A stretch of 64,000 nt of DNA from Puniceicoccaceae bacterium (lineage in GTDB: Bacteria > Verrucomicrobiota > Verrucomicrobiia > Opitutales > JAFGAQ01), in NCBI GenBank assembly GCA_028285755.1, contig JANQOQ010000008.1, positions 319,399 to 383,398 of the forward strand. The letters run 5' to 3'. This document shows, one piece after another, positions 42,713-52,239 of this stretch. Made by a program: the position numbers and the translations under genes. The notes under the pieces are model-generated. The model ran no database searches. It saw nothing but the letters and a program-made list of their open reading frames with translations, and was not told the DNA's origin. Within the stretch, counting starts at the first letter, position 1, and each line of letters begins with the position of its first letter.

Positions 42713-45331
42713 ATGAATGCTCTAACATCACCCAATCGGGGGGTGTGGCTGAAGTTGATTACATGCTTAACTGCCACATCCTCAATTATTTATATAACGA
42801 ATCGTTCTTTGGCTCAATCGGAACGTATTTATGAGCTCGAGGCCTTTATAGCGGAGGAATCCGCAAGCTATATTCAGGGAGACTTCGACCCGACTTCCCG
42901 CACTGTGAATGGCCTGTTTAACGAATCGATGGACATTCTGGAAATTCCGCGTTCGGTTACTCTACTCACGCCCAAGCACCTGGAGTATTTGCAAATCGAT
43001 AACCTGCGTGCGCTCTCACGCTTCGGAGCAGGAACGCAGCTCATCAACCACTATGGGGTGACCGGAACTCCTATTATTCGGGGTGCCAAAGGGGCTACTC
43101 TATTGAACGGTATGGTGCGCTCCTTTAATTTGAATGAGATGCCACTTTCACTTGGCTCGACCGAAGCCCTGGATATCGTCAAAGGCCCCACTCCTCCTCA
43201 TTTTTCACCGACGCATGTAGGCGGCTTCGTTAATTTGATCCCGAAATCTCCCTTTTTTGACAAAAGCCGGGGAGCCATCGATTTAGTTATTGGGGATTAT
43301 GGGCTCTACCGGGGTACTTTTGACTATGGCGGGCCAATCCTGTTGGGGGATATTCCCAGTGCCTATCGCGTATCGGTTACGGTAAACCGGGAGGAGGGTT
43401 ACTATGACCGGGTGAAGAATGACTATGAATCCCTCTACTTTAGCGTGAAGTCCAAATTGGGTGATACTCTAAGATTGTTTGCCGGTTCTGAATTTTTTCA
43501 TTTCAATAGTAACGAAAACGCGGGCTGGAATCGCCCTACTCAGCAACTGATTGATGAGGGGCTCTATATTATAGGCGAGCCCATCAATATCACTGATCCC
43601 GGTTTTTCAAATACGGGTAATCGCGACTTGGCCTCTTTCCCGTTTGGCTTCGGATTTGCGAATGGGATTGAAGATTTTAATGCACTGGTAGTGCCCACAG
43701 AAATTGTGGATCGGGCGGTTCAAATGCGGCAGATTACCGCTGAAGCCAGAAATGCGATGCTCAATCTGCAGCATCCGGATGACCTAGCACGTGCCTATGG
43801 GCAACCACTCCCGAGCACCGGAATTACGGATCCGCGCTATTCTGCGGATCCCGCCGTTCGTGATACCTTGGCACGGTTGATGGCAAATCCCAATTCAGGC
43901 TATCGCTACACCCGGGAGTATTTTGATGCGGGAGGGATTGTTTTTACCACGCCCCTTTCAGCGAACCAGGTTTTGGCGGATGAGAATGATAAATCCGAAG
44001 CCTATAACTGGGTCGGCTTTATGGATTTGAACTGGATATCCAGCTCTAATTTGTTCTGGGAAAATAAGTTACTGGTCGATATTCTGACTACCGAGAAGCT
44101 TTCTTCCTACGGTTATGCAATCGAGACGGATCAATGGGTATTTGCGGATAATTTCCAAGGTTCACGGGATATCGCCTGGGGTGAGAAGACTTCGCTCTCC
44201 TTTGGGTTAAGCACGCGATACACTTTTGCGGAAATGCGTCAGGACTACTTTGCTGAGCCATTCTCACGTCGCGACATCAGTCTGCCTACCATCAGCCAAA
44301 ACTCCAAAATCCTCGCCGGTCCGCAAACCGGTCCGGATGGTCTGAATTACTGGTCGCCTGATATTGGCGCGAATGTCCGTTCTCATCTTTTTCAGTTGGG
44401 CACCTTCAGCCAACTCCAGTCACAGATCACCGAATCGCTGAGTGTTATCCTCTCGGCTCGCGTAGAGCGTGCCTGGTATAATGCGCAATTACCGGATGGA
44501 GTGGATCGCACAGACGATGCTTTCCGCCAATCACTGGACAATGAGGGCGATCGGGATCTTTACAGCCTCGGTGCCTACACAACTTATACGCTCTTTGATG
44601 GTTTTAATCTCTATGCGGCTGCCCAACAGAGCACTACGGTCGACCTTACTCAGGGCGGTGGCGTATTTGGTGAAGATAACTTTGCGGATGCAGAGCTTCT
44701 CGAAACCGGATTCAAAACGGCTCTGCTTGATGACCGACTTAAACTCACACTATCCGCATGGCAATGGGAGCAAAGCCGCTTCAACGACCGGGATGCCCAG
44801 TCCGAACCGCTTGAAGGTGAAGGCGTTGAGGCAGAGATGGCATTCACGTTACTTCCGGATAGCCTGTATTTGATCGCATCCGCTGAAAATCAACAGGTGC
44901 GCCGCAAAATAGGGTTAGGCTTTCGCGCACTCCCCCTTGATGAGCAGGGTTGGGCACTCAATGGAGGTGTCCTTAATGGGGGAGTGGATGCCTTTCCCGA
45001 AAATAATCCGGAGCTTTACTACCCCGGTTTCCCGGAGTCTACCGTCAAAGTCCATTTGATTTGGGATAGTAATCCCTGGTCCACGGCACTCAGCATGGTT
45101 TACAGTGAGGCTTACTGGCTCAACTTTGAGCGCACGCTGCGGCTTCCCGAGTCAACCCTATGGAATGCGAGAATTTCATACGCAAAAGATACCTGGAAAA
45201 TCAGTCTCAACTTTGAAAACCTGACAAACGAGGATTATTTTCTTGGAGCAGACCCGCTTTTTGCATCGAATACTTTGGTCACTAAAGGAGAACCCACTCG
45301 CGTTTCCCTCCAATTCAGAAAGTCATTTTAA
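42713..45331 (+). CDS. TonB-dependent outer-membrane receptor
   Basis: 872 residues. After a signal region (about 15-36, ending SLAQ) the mature N-terminus reads IYELEAFIAEE, a TonB-box-like stretch of the kind I know from Opitutae receptors. The plug domain follows (IPRSVTLLTPKHLEYL, TPIIRGAKGATLLNGM, LDIVKGPTPPHFS, GGFVNLIPKSP), then a 22-strand-type barrel ending TRVSLQFRKSF with a terminal aromatic residue. The plug lacks a strong siderophore-specific mark. It follows the ABC importer operon on the same strand across the MITE-like element, so it may serve the same substrate. Confidence 0.92.
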   Translation: MNALTSPNRGVWLKLITCLTATSSIIYITNRSLAQSERIYELEAFIAEESASYIQGDFDPTSRTVNGLFNESMDILEIPRSVTLLTPKHLEYLQIDNLRALSRFGAGTQLINHYGVTGTPIIRGAKGATLLNGMVRSFNLNEMPLSLGSTEALDIVKGPTPPHFSPTHVGGFVNLIPKSPFFDKSRGAIDLVIGDYGLYRGTFDYGGPILLGDIPSAYRVSVTVNREEGYYDRVKNDYESLYFSVKSKLGDTLRLFAGSEFFHFNSNENAGWNRPTQQLIDEGLYIIGEPINITDPGFSNTGNRDLASFPFGFGFANGIEDFNALVVPTEIVDRAVQMRQITAEARNAMLNLQHPDDLARAYGQPLPSTGITDPRYSADPAVRDTLARLMANPNSGYRYTREYFDAGGIVFTTPLSANQVLADENDKSEAYNWVGFMDLNWISSSNLFWENKLLVDILTTEKLSSYGYAIETDQWVFADNFQGSRDIAWGEKTSLSFGLSTRYTFAEMRQDYFAEPFSRRDISLPTISQNSKILAGPQTGPDGLNYWSPDIGANVRSHLFQLGTFSQLQSQITESLSVILSARVERAWYNAQLPDGVDRTDDAFRQSLDNEGDRDLYSLGAYTTYTLFDGFNLYAAAQQSTTVDLTQGGGVFGEDNFADAELLETGFKTALLDDRLKLTLSAWQWEQSRFNDRDAQSEPLEGEGVEAEMAFTLLPDSLYLIASAENQQVRRKIGLGFRALPLDEQGWALNGGVLNGGVDAFPENNPELYYPGFPESTVKVHLIWDSNPWSTALSMVYSEAYWLNFERTLRLPESTLWNARISYAKDTWKISLNFENLTNEDYFLGADPLFASNTLVTKGEPTRVSLQFRKSF

Positions 45332-45339
45332 AATACACT

Positions 45340-46041
45340 ATGCCATCACCCAAATCGGAAATCATCCTGCCACTGGACTTCGAAACTCAGGAAGAAGCGC
45401 TGCAAGTGCTCGATTCCATCGGTCCCGACCTGAAGTGGGTCAAGGTTGGCCTGCAGATGTATCTGAATTTCGGGCCTGACTGGGTGAAGGCGCTCGCTGA
45501 CAGGGGCTACTCGATTTTTCTCGATCTTAAGCTCCACGATATACCCAACACCGTAGCCGGCGCAGTGAAAAGCGTTGCTGATCTGCCTATCAAATTGCTC
45601 ACGCTCCACACCCTCGGCGGAGTCGCCATGATGCGTGCAGCAAGAAAAGCACGCGACGAGTCCGGCAGTGACCTTAAGCTCATCGGTGTCACGATGCTTA
45701 CTTCGATGGACAAGAGCGAGATGAATACCGTGGGCATCCCCGGTGAAGTCCCGGCCCAGGTCCTGCGTCTAGGCAAAGCAGCCAAAGAGGCCAAGCTCGA
45801 CGGCATCGTATCCTCGCCGCAGGAGCTTGTTTTGCTCAAAAATAATATCAAATCCGGCTTTGTGTTTATCACCCCCGGGGTTCGCCCCGCAGATGCGGCT
45901 CAAGGTGATCAATCGCGTGTCACCACACCTGCTGAAGCTGTTAAAAAAGGCTCCAATTACCTCGTCATCGGTCGCCCCATCTATCTGGCACCCGATCCCC
46001 AGGCAGCTTTTCAAAAAATACTCGAAGAGATTTCGGAGTAA
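45340..46041 (+). CDS. pyrF: Orotidine 5'-phosphate decarboxylase
   Basis: Final step of UMP synthesis. 233 residues, type 1 bacterial enzyme. Seen: IILPLDFETQEEALQ, WVKVGLQMYLNFG, the catalytic FLDLKLHDIPNTV (K and paired acidic residues), TLHTLGGVAMM, and the phosphate-binding end VTTPAEAVKKGSNYLVIGRPIY. It lies 2 bases before ispD. Confidence 0.96.
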   Translation: MPSPKSEIILPLDFETQEEALQVLDSIGPDLKWVKVGLQMYLNFGPDWVKALADRGYSIFLDLKLHDIPNTVAGAVKSVADLPIKLLTLHTLGGVAMMRAARKARDESGSDLKLIGVTMLTSMDKSEMNTVGIPGEVPAQVLRLGKAAKEAKLDGIVSSPQELVLLKNNIKSGFVFITPGVRPADAAQGDQSRVTTPAEAVKKGSNYLVIGRPIYLAPDPQAAFQKILEEISE

Positions 46042-46043
46042 CC

Positions 46044-46778
46044 ATGAAACGCGCAGCCATCATACTTGCCAGTGGCAGTGGACAGCGCCTCCAGACAGTT
46101 GTTCACGATAAGATGTTACTGCGTATCGGTCGTGCTCCGCTCATCAACTGGAGTCTCGGCGCATTTATTGAATCAGGTCTCTTCCAGCAAATCATACTGA
46201 CCTATCGCGATGATGAGCAAAAAAAGCTCCTAGAGGATTCCATCATCCTCAAACTACCTGACGACATCTCAATTAGCTGGGTTCAGGGCGGCACACTCCG
46301 GCAGGATTCCGTTTGGAATGCACTGCAAGTTGTTGAACCGGATTGCGACTGTGTGTACATTCATGACGGTGCCCGCCCATTCATCAGCCCTGAAGATATC
46401 TATGCGCTGGATGCCCACTTGCAAAACGGCACTGCGGCTGCAATGGCCCGCAAAGTCACCGATACCATAAAACTCGTTACCCCTGCCGCATCTGACTCCC
46501 TGGAACTCGAGGAACTCGATCGCTCCCGCCTGTACGCCATGCAGACCCCCCAGGCCTTCCCCTATCATAGGATTCTTCAAGCGTATCAATCGGCCATTTC
46601 TCAGGGTGAAATACTCACCGATTGTGTCGGCGCATATTCTTTTAAGGATTACAATACTCACCTTGTAGAACCTTCTCAGGATAATTTCAAAATTACACGG
46701 CCTGAGGATGTTACCTACGCGAATTATTTGCTCGAAACCGGCCAACTCAAAAAATGGTTTGAACTCCCCGATGAGTGA
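46044..46778 (+). CDS. ispD: 2-C-methyl-D-erythritol 4-phosphate cytidylyltransferase
   Basis: Couples MEP to CTP in the MEP isoprenoid pathway. 244 residues. The nucleotide-binding start is IILASGSGQRLQTVVHDKMLL (the usual G-x-G-x-R-x9-K-x2-L pattern), followed by VQGGTLRQDSVWNAL, VYIHDGARPFI, ARKVTDTIKLV and AMQTPQAFPY. The first glycines read ASGSGQR rather than AAGxGxR. Cotranscribed with pyrF and probably dnaX (18-bp gap). Together with ispH it confirms the MEP route. Confidence 0.93.
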   Translation: MKRAAIILASGSGQRLQTVVHDKMLLRIGRAPLINWSLGAFIESGLFQQIILTYRDDEQKKLLEDSIILKLPDDISISWVQGGTLRQDSVWNALQVVEPDCDCVYIHDGARPFISPEDIYALDAHLQNGTAAAMARKVTDTIKLVTPAASDSLELEELDRSRLYAMQTPQAFPYHRILQAYQSAISQGEILTDCVGAYSFKDYNTHLVEPSQDNFKITRPEDVTYANYLLETGQLKKWFELPDE

Positions 46779-46796
46779 GGCATTAATCTTTAGACG

Positions 46797-47918
46797 ATGG
46801 CGGATCAATATCAGGTAATCGCTCGCAGGTGGCGGCCCAAAACATTTAAGGAGCTCGTCGGGCAGGAGCACATTGTTCAGACGCTTAGAAATGCGATCGA
46901 CCGTAACCGCATTGCACACGCTTACCTTTTCGTTGGCCCACGGGGAACGGGGAAAACCAGTACCGCCCGCCTGTTCGCTGCGGCACTCAATGCGGAAGGC
47001 GGCCCCAATATTGAACCGGATGTGGATAGTGATATCAGCCAATCCATAATGGCCGGTCAGTCCATGGATGTCATCGAAATAGATGGTGCCTCCAATAACT
47101 CAGTAGACCAGATTCGCGATTTGCGGGATGACTGCATCTATGCCCCTACCCAGTGCCGCTATAAGATCTATATTATCGATGAGGTGCACATGCTCAGCAA
47201 TGCAGCCTTCAACGCTCTTCTGAAAACCCTCGAAGAGCCACCCGCACATGTAAAATTCATCTTTGCGACCACCGAGGCTCATAAGGTGCTCCCAACCATT
47301 ATTTCCCGTTGCCAACGTTTCGAATTTCGACCCATTGAAGATACAGTCATCATCGAAAAGCTCAATGAAATCGCCCAAGCGGAGAAAATCAAAATTACTT
47401 CGGAAGCACTCAATTCCATCGCCAAACTCGCCCATGGCGGTATGCGCGATGCCCAGTCGATCATGGATCAAATGATCGCGTTTTGCGGCGATAACATCAC
47501 CGAGGAAGATGTAACGAGTGTCTATGGCCTTTCACCGAGCGATGAACTTTCGCGGCTTGCCGATCAGATCGAATCCGCAAATGCGAGTGGTGTGATCGAT
47601 GAAGTGGACGCACTTGTAGATAAAGGAAGAGACCTCTATCGCATTCTGATCGATCTGGAAGCATTATTCCGGGATCGTATGCTCACCTCCATGCAACAAA
47701 ATAGTGATCAAGGTTTGGATATGCAGGCTTACGTTCGCGCTATTGATGTGCTTAAAAACAGTGAAGAGCTTGTAAAAAAAGGTCTCTCGGATCGTGTCAA
47801 TTTTGAGATCGCCATGCTCAAAACAGCGCGCGAAATGAATACACGCTCCATCGATTCTGTAATCGATGAACTCGTTGCGATTCAGGGTGAGATTCCGGAG
47901 CCTAAAAAAAAAAGTTAG
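46797..47918 (+). CDS. dnaX: DNA polymerase III subunit gamma (short product of dnaX)
   Basis: Clamp-loader ATPase. 373 residues covering AAA+ domains I-III: Walker A GPRGTGKT at 47-54, Walker B DEVHML at 128-133, sensor-1 ATTEAHK and the SRC arginine-finger motif at 170-172. The zinc module normally placed between the P-loop and [10 protein letters not shown] has lost all four cysteines (it reads [17 protein letters not shown]). The frame ends in A10-G-TTAG: the zero frame stops at TAG 47916-47918, whereas a -1 shift opens a 101-codon tail. So this is probably the gamma form, with a tau-like form made by slippage. Confidence 0.9.
   Translation: MADQYQVIARRWRPKTFKELVGQEHIVQTLRNAIDRNRIAHAYLFVGPRGTGKTSTARLFAAALNAEGGPNIEPDVDSDISQSIMAGQSMDVIEIDGASNNSVDQIRDLRDDCIYAPTQCRYKIYIIDEVHMLSNAAFNALLKTLEEPPAHVKFIFATTEAHKVLPTIISRCQRFEFRPIEDTVIIEKLNEIAQAEKIKITSEALNSIAKLAHGGMRDAQSIMDQMIAFCGDNITEEDVTSVYGLSPSDELSRLADQIESANASGVIDEVDALVDKGRDLYRILIDLEALFRDRMLTSMQQNSDQGLDMQAYVRAIDVLKNSEELVKKGLSDRVNFEIAMLKTAREMNTRSIDSVIDELVAIQGEIPEPKKKS
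47904..47913 (+). promoter_or_regulatory. A10 slippery tract in dnaX
   Basis: Ten consecutive A bases precede GTTAG. DnaX genes of E. coli (ribosomal -1 shift) and Thermus (transcriptional slippage) use similar A runs, but there the zero frame is the long one; here it is the short one. Confidence 0.65.
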
Positions 47919-48217
47919 TCGCTGAGGCCGTAACTTATCCACAGCCGGAATCCGAAGCTTTTACACCCGCTGCAGAATTTGAGGTTGACCAGGAAGTTCC
48001 CATTGCTGAGGAGGATAGTTCGCCTGATATTCTGCTTCCAAATCTCTCTGAACCCAATGAGCCTGATGAACTTGAGAATGTTGAGGATATTTCACCATCT
48101 CCTCATTCTGAAGATCTGGAAAAGTACGTACAGCAGATACCTGCATCCACGCGCGAACTCTTAGAAAATGAATTTCGTGCTACATTTGTTAAAGTTATTC
48201 ACAAAAAAAGAGAATAA
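47912..48217 (+). other. dnaX: tau-like C-terminal extension of dnaX, reached by -1 slippage on A10
   Basis: Starting with the AAG at 47912-47914, this frame is open for 101 codons to TAA 48215-48217 and would give a 473-residue DnaX. The sequence is acidic and proline-rich (VTYPQPESEAF, DSSPDILLPNLSEPNEPDE), then ends in a helical, basic tail (STRELLENEFRATFVKVIHKKRE), the pattern expected of a flexible linker plus small C-terminal peptide. Its codon use matches that of dnaX. The slip site is A AAA AAA at 47906-47912, with SD-like AGGGTGA at 47884-47890 and GGAG at 47897-47900 upstream. Polymerase slippage on A10 (one added A) would do the same. Confidence 0.7.
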
Positions 48218-48410
48218 TTGTAAAATTAATGTAAAAAGAAAATCTGAACCCCTTCTGGGTTAACGAAGAGTTGCCAGCTATAACGTTTTCTTATGTATAT
48301 GGCTTTAGCCAATGGTTTATATGCCTTCGGCTACCTTTTACTGCTTAAGTTAGTCGGCTTTTTGCCGCCTATATTATAGTTAATATCAAGTATTTGTATC
48401 ACACTCCAGA
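48218..48410. other. Intergenic region before the HDOD gene
   Basis: 193 bases, AT-rich. It holds two short hairpins (AACCC-CTTCT-GGGTT near 48249 and CGGC-TTTTT-GCCG near 48357) and an AT-rich stretch (TATATTATAG near 48371) that may be a -10 region. No RNA family or terminator is recognised. Confidence 0.5.
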
Positions 48411-49256
48411 ATGGTAAAACCCACCGAACAAGATTTACTCAAGGCAATCTCAAAAATTGATAATTTACACGCTTGCGCAGAAGTGCTTGCGAAGGCATTC
48501 GATATATTAAATGACCCGGATTCTAATCAGATGGACCTTGTCGAAGTTATTAAAACCGACACAGGCTTGACCTCTGATATTTTACGCATCAGCAATAGTG
48601 CATTTTACGGTAGCAGTGCTGAAATTTCCAGCCTGGACGATGCCATTCATCGCCTCGGCTTTCGCGAAGTTCTAAAGCTCATCAGCATCAGCATGTCTAA
48701 GCAACTATTCCGCAATCGCCTCCATCACTACAATATGGAAGCGGTTGACCTCTGGGAAGAAAATGCTGCAGTAGCAGCTACCATGGAAAATTTCTCAGAT
48801 TTACTGGATGAGGATCGTTCCTATTTCTTTACACTCGGTATCCTTCATAGCATAGGCAAGCTTGTAATCGATCAAACCCTCATTGATCGCCAATCTCCCG
48901 TTTTCTGGGACAAGGAGGAAAGCATTGTTGAGTGGGAGACCAAGAATTTTGGATTTGACTATTCTGACGCCGGTCACGTGTTGCTGACTACCTGGAACTT
49001 CCCCCAAAAGATTCTGGCGGTTATCTTGAATCAACTTACTCCTGAACGGGTTTATAATCCGCCCAATTCGCTGATGTGTCTAAACTTCAGCATACGCTGG
49101 AGTGATCGACACAAAACCTTTAATCTGCCGGACGAGGAACCCCCTCCGCTTGAAAACTGGTTACGTGAGCTCGAGGTAACCGAACAAGACCTCAAGGAAG
49201 TGCAAATCAAGTCACAGGAGACTTTTGAGGACTTAAAAAAAATGGTCGCTTCATAA
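48411..49256 (+). CDS. HDOD-domain signalling protein
   Basis: 281 residues. The HDOD domain (a degenerate HD hydrolase fold used in signalling) spans about 15-210: VIKTDTGLTSDILRISNSAFYGSSAEISSLDDAIHRLGFREVLKL is the diagnostic stretch, read here in several pieces, followed by TLGILHSIGKLVIDQ, in which the HD pair is replaced by HS. The C-terminal 70 residues have no domain. Such proteins control motility, cell cycle or stress in other bacteria; no cognate kinase or chemotaxis gene is nearby. Confidence 0.88.
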   Translation: MVKPTEQDLLKAISKIDNLHACAEVLAKAFDILNDPDSNQMDLVEVIKTDTGLTSDILRISNSAFYGSSAEISSLDDAIHRLGFREVLKLISISMSKQLFRNRLHHYNMEAVDLWEENAAVAATMENFSDLLDEDRSYFFTLGILHSIGKLVIDQTLIDRQSPVFWDKEESIVEWETKNFGFDYSDAGHVLLTTWNFPQKILAVILNQLTPERVYNPPNSLMCLNFSIRWSDRHKTFNLPDEEPPPLENWLRELEVTEQDLKEVQIKSQETFEDLKKMVAS

Positions 49257-49303
49257 GGCGCGCACAGGTTAATTAATTGTAAAATTCTGGCCCAGGAGCC
49301 TGC

Positions 49304-50164
49304 TTATTGAAAGTAGTCATAAGGACTCTCGATGGGAACGTACTGAATAGGCATTTCGTCCAGAAATCCCTTCACCCATTCGGCACACCACTCCATCCCC
49401 GCCTGTTCAGTGGCTATATGCCCTAAAATGATTAATGCCTTGTTGCGTCCTTGCTGTACAGCATCCCGTGCGTATTCCATGGTTTCCCACTCGGGAGACT
49501 CTCCAATGATCAGGACATCGACTGCAGGGTGTTCCATGGTTGCAATTTGTCTGCGCGAACCGGGTGCACCGGCTACGAGTGATACATTTTCAAGTTCCAT
49601 ATCTAATCGCCCGATGTAGCGGATAGGGTCTTTCCCGTAGATGGCTTTCAGAGACTGTAACAACTCTGCAAGACTCTGTTTCGGCAGCTTGGCAATGCCT
49701 CTTTCGGTATCGATCAATTTATCCTTCCATCCTAACTCTCGGTGCATCCCCACATAAATACCATCAGGGGTATGCCTGTGAATGTGATCGTGAAAACGAA
49801 ATATCACCAGGTTATTATCCTCAATAAACTGCCTCTTTTGGAGGTAGACCGGGTTTTTGCTGAGAAAATCCGTTTCATCGCGATGGTTATAAAAAGTAGG
49901 TTCATGAGTAATAATAAGGTTATGCCCCGTTTTGGCTGCGGTCTGCAGCACTTCCCAGGTCGCAAACATACACGCAATGATGCCAGTTATCTCTGTATCC
50001 GCATCTCCCGCTTTGATCGTATCTACGGTATCTTCATTCCATGGAGTATTTACATTTGCACGTATTTGCTCGATCACCTCATCGGCTGTCATTGCCCAAA
50101 GAGCATTTCCAAGAGAGGCGATTAGGATGAGTGAAAGGGTAAGCTTAGAGGTAATCTTTAACAT
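49304..50164 (-). CDS. Secreted NIF3-like dinuclear-metal protein
   Basis: 286 residues. A Sec signal peptide (MLKITSKLTLSLILIASLGN, likely cleavage after LWA) is followed by a NIF3/YbgI-type domain: DTEITGIIACMFATWEVLQTAA, the metal-binding histidine in LIITHEPTFYNH, FRFHDHIHRH and the late ALIILGHIATEQAGM with H and E ligands. NIF3 proteins are normally cytosolic and of debated function (GTP cyclohydrolase I type 2-like). Export is unusual but agrees with other exported enzymes in this window. Single gene, convergent with the HDOD gene. Confidence 0.85.
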   Translation of the reverse strand: MLKITSKLTLSLILIASLGNALWAMTADEVIEQIRANVNTPWNEDTVDTIKAGDADTEITGIIACMFATWEVLQTAAKTGHNLIITHEPTFYNHRDETDFLSKNPVYLQKRQFIEDNNLVIFRFHDHIHRHTPDGIYVGMHRELGWKDKLIDTERGIAKLPKQSLAELLQSLKAIYGKDPIRYIGRLDMELENVSLVAGAPGSRRQIATMEHPAVDVLIIGESPEWETMEYARDAVQQGRNKALIILGHIATEQAGMEWCAEWVKGFLDEMPIQYVPIESPYDYFQ

Positions 50165-50268
50165 GGTTTCGTATCTTAACCAATTTCAGAAATATTGAGC
50201 CAGAAAAAATTGTGATATGACCGCATTCCAATACAATTATGGGTAAACACTTATTAATATACCCTTAT

Positions 50269-52227
50269 ATGAATCGACGAAATTTTCTTGGTAGCGTAGC
50301 AGGTATCACTGGCTACAGTCTTGCAATCAAAGCTCCTCAATCCCTCTCGGCAAACCCGGATGCCCTGCCGGAGACGGATCTGGAAATCGCCAATCGCATC
50401 AAAGATCTTGGAGTTTCCACAACCGATGCCACCATTGCGCTCGAGCCGAATATGCAGGTGGTCGAGCTGGAGGCAGACCTACTCGTAGCGGGCGGAGGGA
50501 TGGCAGGCATATCTGCGGCGATCGCGGCTGCTCGCGGTGGGTCGAAGGTCGTATTAATCCAGGATCGCAGCCGCCTGGGAGGTAACGCCAGTAGTGAGAT
50601 CAAGATGCACCCCCTGGGGATGGGTTCTTACCACCGATTACGGGATTGCGGAATCATCGAAGAAATTTGTCTCGAGAACGCATACCAGAATGAACAAAAC
50701 GTCTGGGAAATCTGGGATTTCATCCTATACGACAAAGTGATCCGCGAGCCGAATATCCGCCTGCTTTTGGATACTACGGTCTTTAAGGCTGAAGTGGAAG
50801 GGCGTACCATCACGCAGGTGATGACACGTTGTGATCGCACGGAGACACTCTACAAAATTAAAAGCCAATACTACCTGGATAGTACCGGGGACAGCCGTTT
50901 GGGACTGGAAGCGGGTGCAGAAATGATGGTGGGCCGCGAAGGGTCGGCCAAGTATGGGGAAGATCTGGCAGATTACGATGAGCTGGGAACGACCCAGGGC
51001 TCTTCCATTCTCTTTACATCGCGCGAACACAGTCGGCCGATGGCTTTTGAACCTCCCAGCTGGTCACGCCTGATCACCGCTGACGACCTTAAGCATCGCC
51101 GTCTCGGTCCGGAGACCTGGAACTATGGATATTGGTGGATTGAACTGGGCGGAGTCTACGATACCATTAAGGATAACGAGCGTTTGCGTTTTGAGCTCCT
51201 CGCCATCGTAATGGGAACATGGGATTACATCAAAAACAGCGGGCAATTCCCGGAAGCCGCAAACTGGGCCCTTGACAGTATTGGCATGATCCCTGGCAAG
51301 CGTGATTCACGCCGTATCCAGGGGGATTTCCTGTTTACCCAGCACCATGTTCAGGGCAAATGGGAGGAAATGCCTGACGGGGTTGCAACGGGCGGCTGGT
51401 CTTTGGATGACCACCCTGCGAAAGGTTTCAATGCGCCTGATCGTAGACCTGCCCAACAAATCCGAGTTGAGGTACCCTATAACATTCCCTTCGGGTCCAT
51501 GATCGCCAAGGACTTTGATAATCTGTTCATGGCGGGCCGTAATATCAGTGCAAGTCATGTGGCATTCACATCGACGCGTGTGATGAAGACCTGCGCCGTG
51601 ATTGGTCAGGCCGTCGGTACCGCTGTCAATATTTGCAGGCAACAAAGCATCAGTCCCCGCGAGCTTCGAAATCAAAAAATAGGCACTCTCCAGCAGGAGT
51701 TGCTCAAGCAGGGTCAACTCATCTTCAATATCAAAAACGAAGACCCCCTGGACCATGCGCGCAGGGCAAGCATTAAGGCAACGGGTACGGTGCAGGATTC
51801 AAAACCGGAGGCGGTAATCGATGGGATCACTCACGACAAACGGGATGAGCTTATACATCGTTGGGTGGCAAATACTGCAGGGGAGGGTGCCTCTCTGGAG
51901 CTGTCCTGGGATAAGCCCGTAAAAGTTTCCAAGGTAATGCTATATCACGATACAGGGCTCAGTCGTTTGCTCACGATGTCACCCAATAAGCGCGTGATCA
52001 GTCGTACGATCTATGGTCCCCAGCCGGAAACCTGTCGCAACTACCGTATACTGGGCATCAGGGCAGACGGTTCAGAAGTCGAACTCACGAGTATCTTCAA
52101 TAACTACCAACGCCTTCGCCAGCATAGTTTCGATAGCGTCGAAATCAAAGCGCTTAAAGTTCGCTTCGAAGCTTCAAACAGCGAAGACGGCACCTTCGGA
52201 CTCTACGAAATCAGGGCCTATTCGTAA
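50269..52227 (+). CDS. Tat-exported FAD-dependent oxidoreductase
   Basis: 652 residues from ATG 50269. A twin-arginine signal (MNRRNFLGSVAGITGYSLA) leads the exported protein. The FAD domain starts VVELEADLLVAGGGMAGISAAIAAARGG, with the dinucleotide-binding glycines, then RLGGNASSEIKMHP, and a later FMAGRNISASHVAFTSTRVM FAD-contact region. This is the FAD-oxidoreductase type found beside sulfatases and glycoside hydrolases in PVC bacteria. The C-terminal 150 residues (from about TGTVQDSKPEAVIDG) look like a jelly-roll carbohydrate-binding (F5/8-like) domain. Likely oxidises a sugar or polyphenol outside the cytoplasm. An ATG ten codons upstream would spoil the Tat signal. Confidence 0.88.
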   Translation: MNRRNFLGSVAGITGYSLAIKAPQSLSANPDALPETDLEIANRIKDLGVSTTDATIALEPNMQVVELEADLLVAGGGMAGISAAIAAARGGSKVVLIQDRSRLGGNASSEIKMHPLGMGSYHRLRDCGIIEEICLENAYQNEQNVWEIWDFILYDKVIREPNIRLLLDTTVFKAEVEGRTITQVMTRCDRTETLYKIKSQYYLDSTGDSRLGLEAGAEMMVGREGSAKYGEDLADYDELGTTQGSSILFTSREHSRPMAFEPPSWSRLITADDLKHRRLGPETWNYGYWWIELGGVYDTIKDNERLRFELLAIVMGTWDYIKNSGQFPEAANWALDSIGMIPGKRDSRRIQGDFLFTQHHVQGKWEEMPDGVATGGWSLDDHPAKGFNAPDRRPAQQIRVEVPYNIPFGSMIAKDFDNLFMAGRNISASHVAFTSTRVMKTCAVIGQAVGTAVNICRQQSISPRELRNQKIGTLQQELLKQGQLIFNIKNEDPLDHARRASIKATGTVQDSKPEAVIDGITHDKRDELIHRWVANTAGEGASLELSWDKPVKVSKVMLYHDTGLSRLLTMSPNKRVISRTIYGPQPETCRNYRILGIRADGSEVELTSIFNNYQRLRQHSFDSVEIKALKVRFEASNSEDGTFGLYEIRAYS

Positions 52228-52239
52228 ATTGTCCCTCAA

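Noticed and set aside
47979-48164. Separate small gene after dnaX
   Set aside because: This plus-strand frame differs from the acidic tail frame, has no ribosome site, and the -1 dnaX frame explains the region better.
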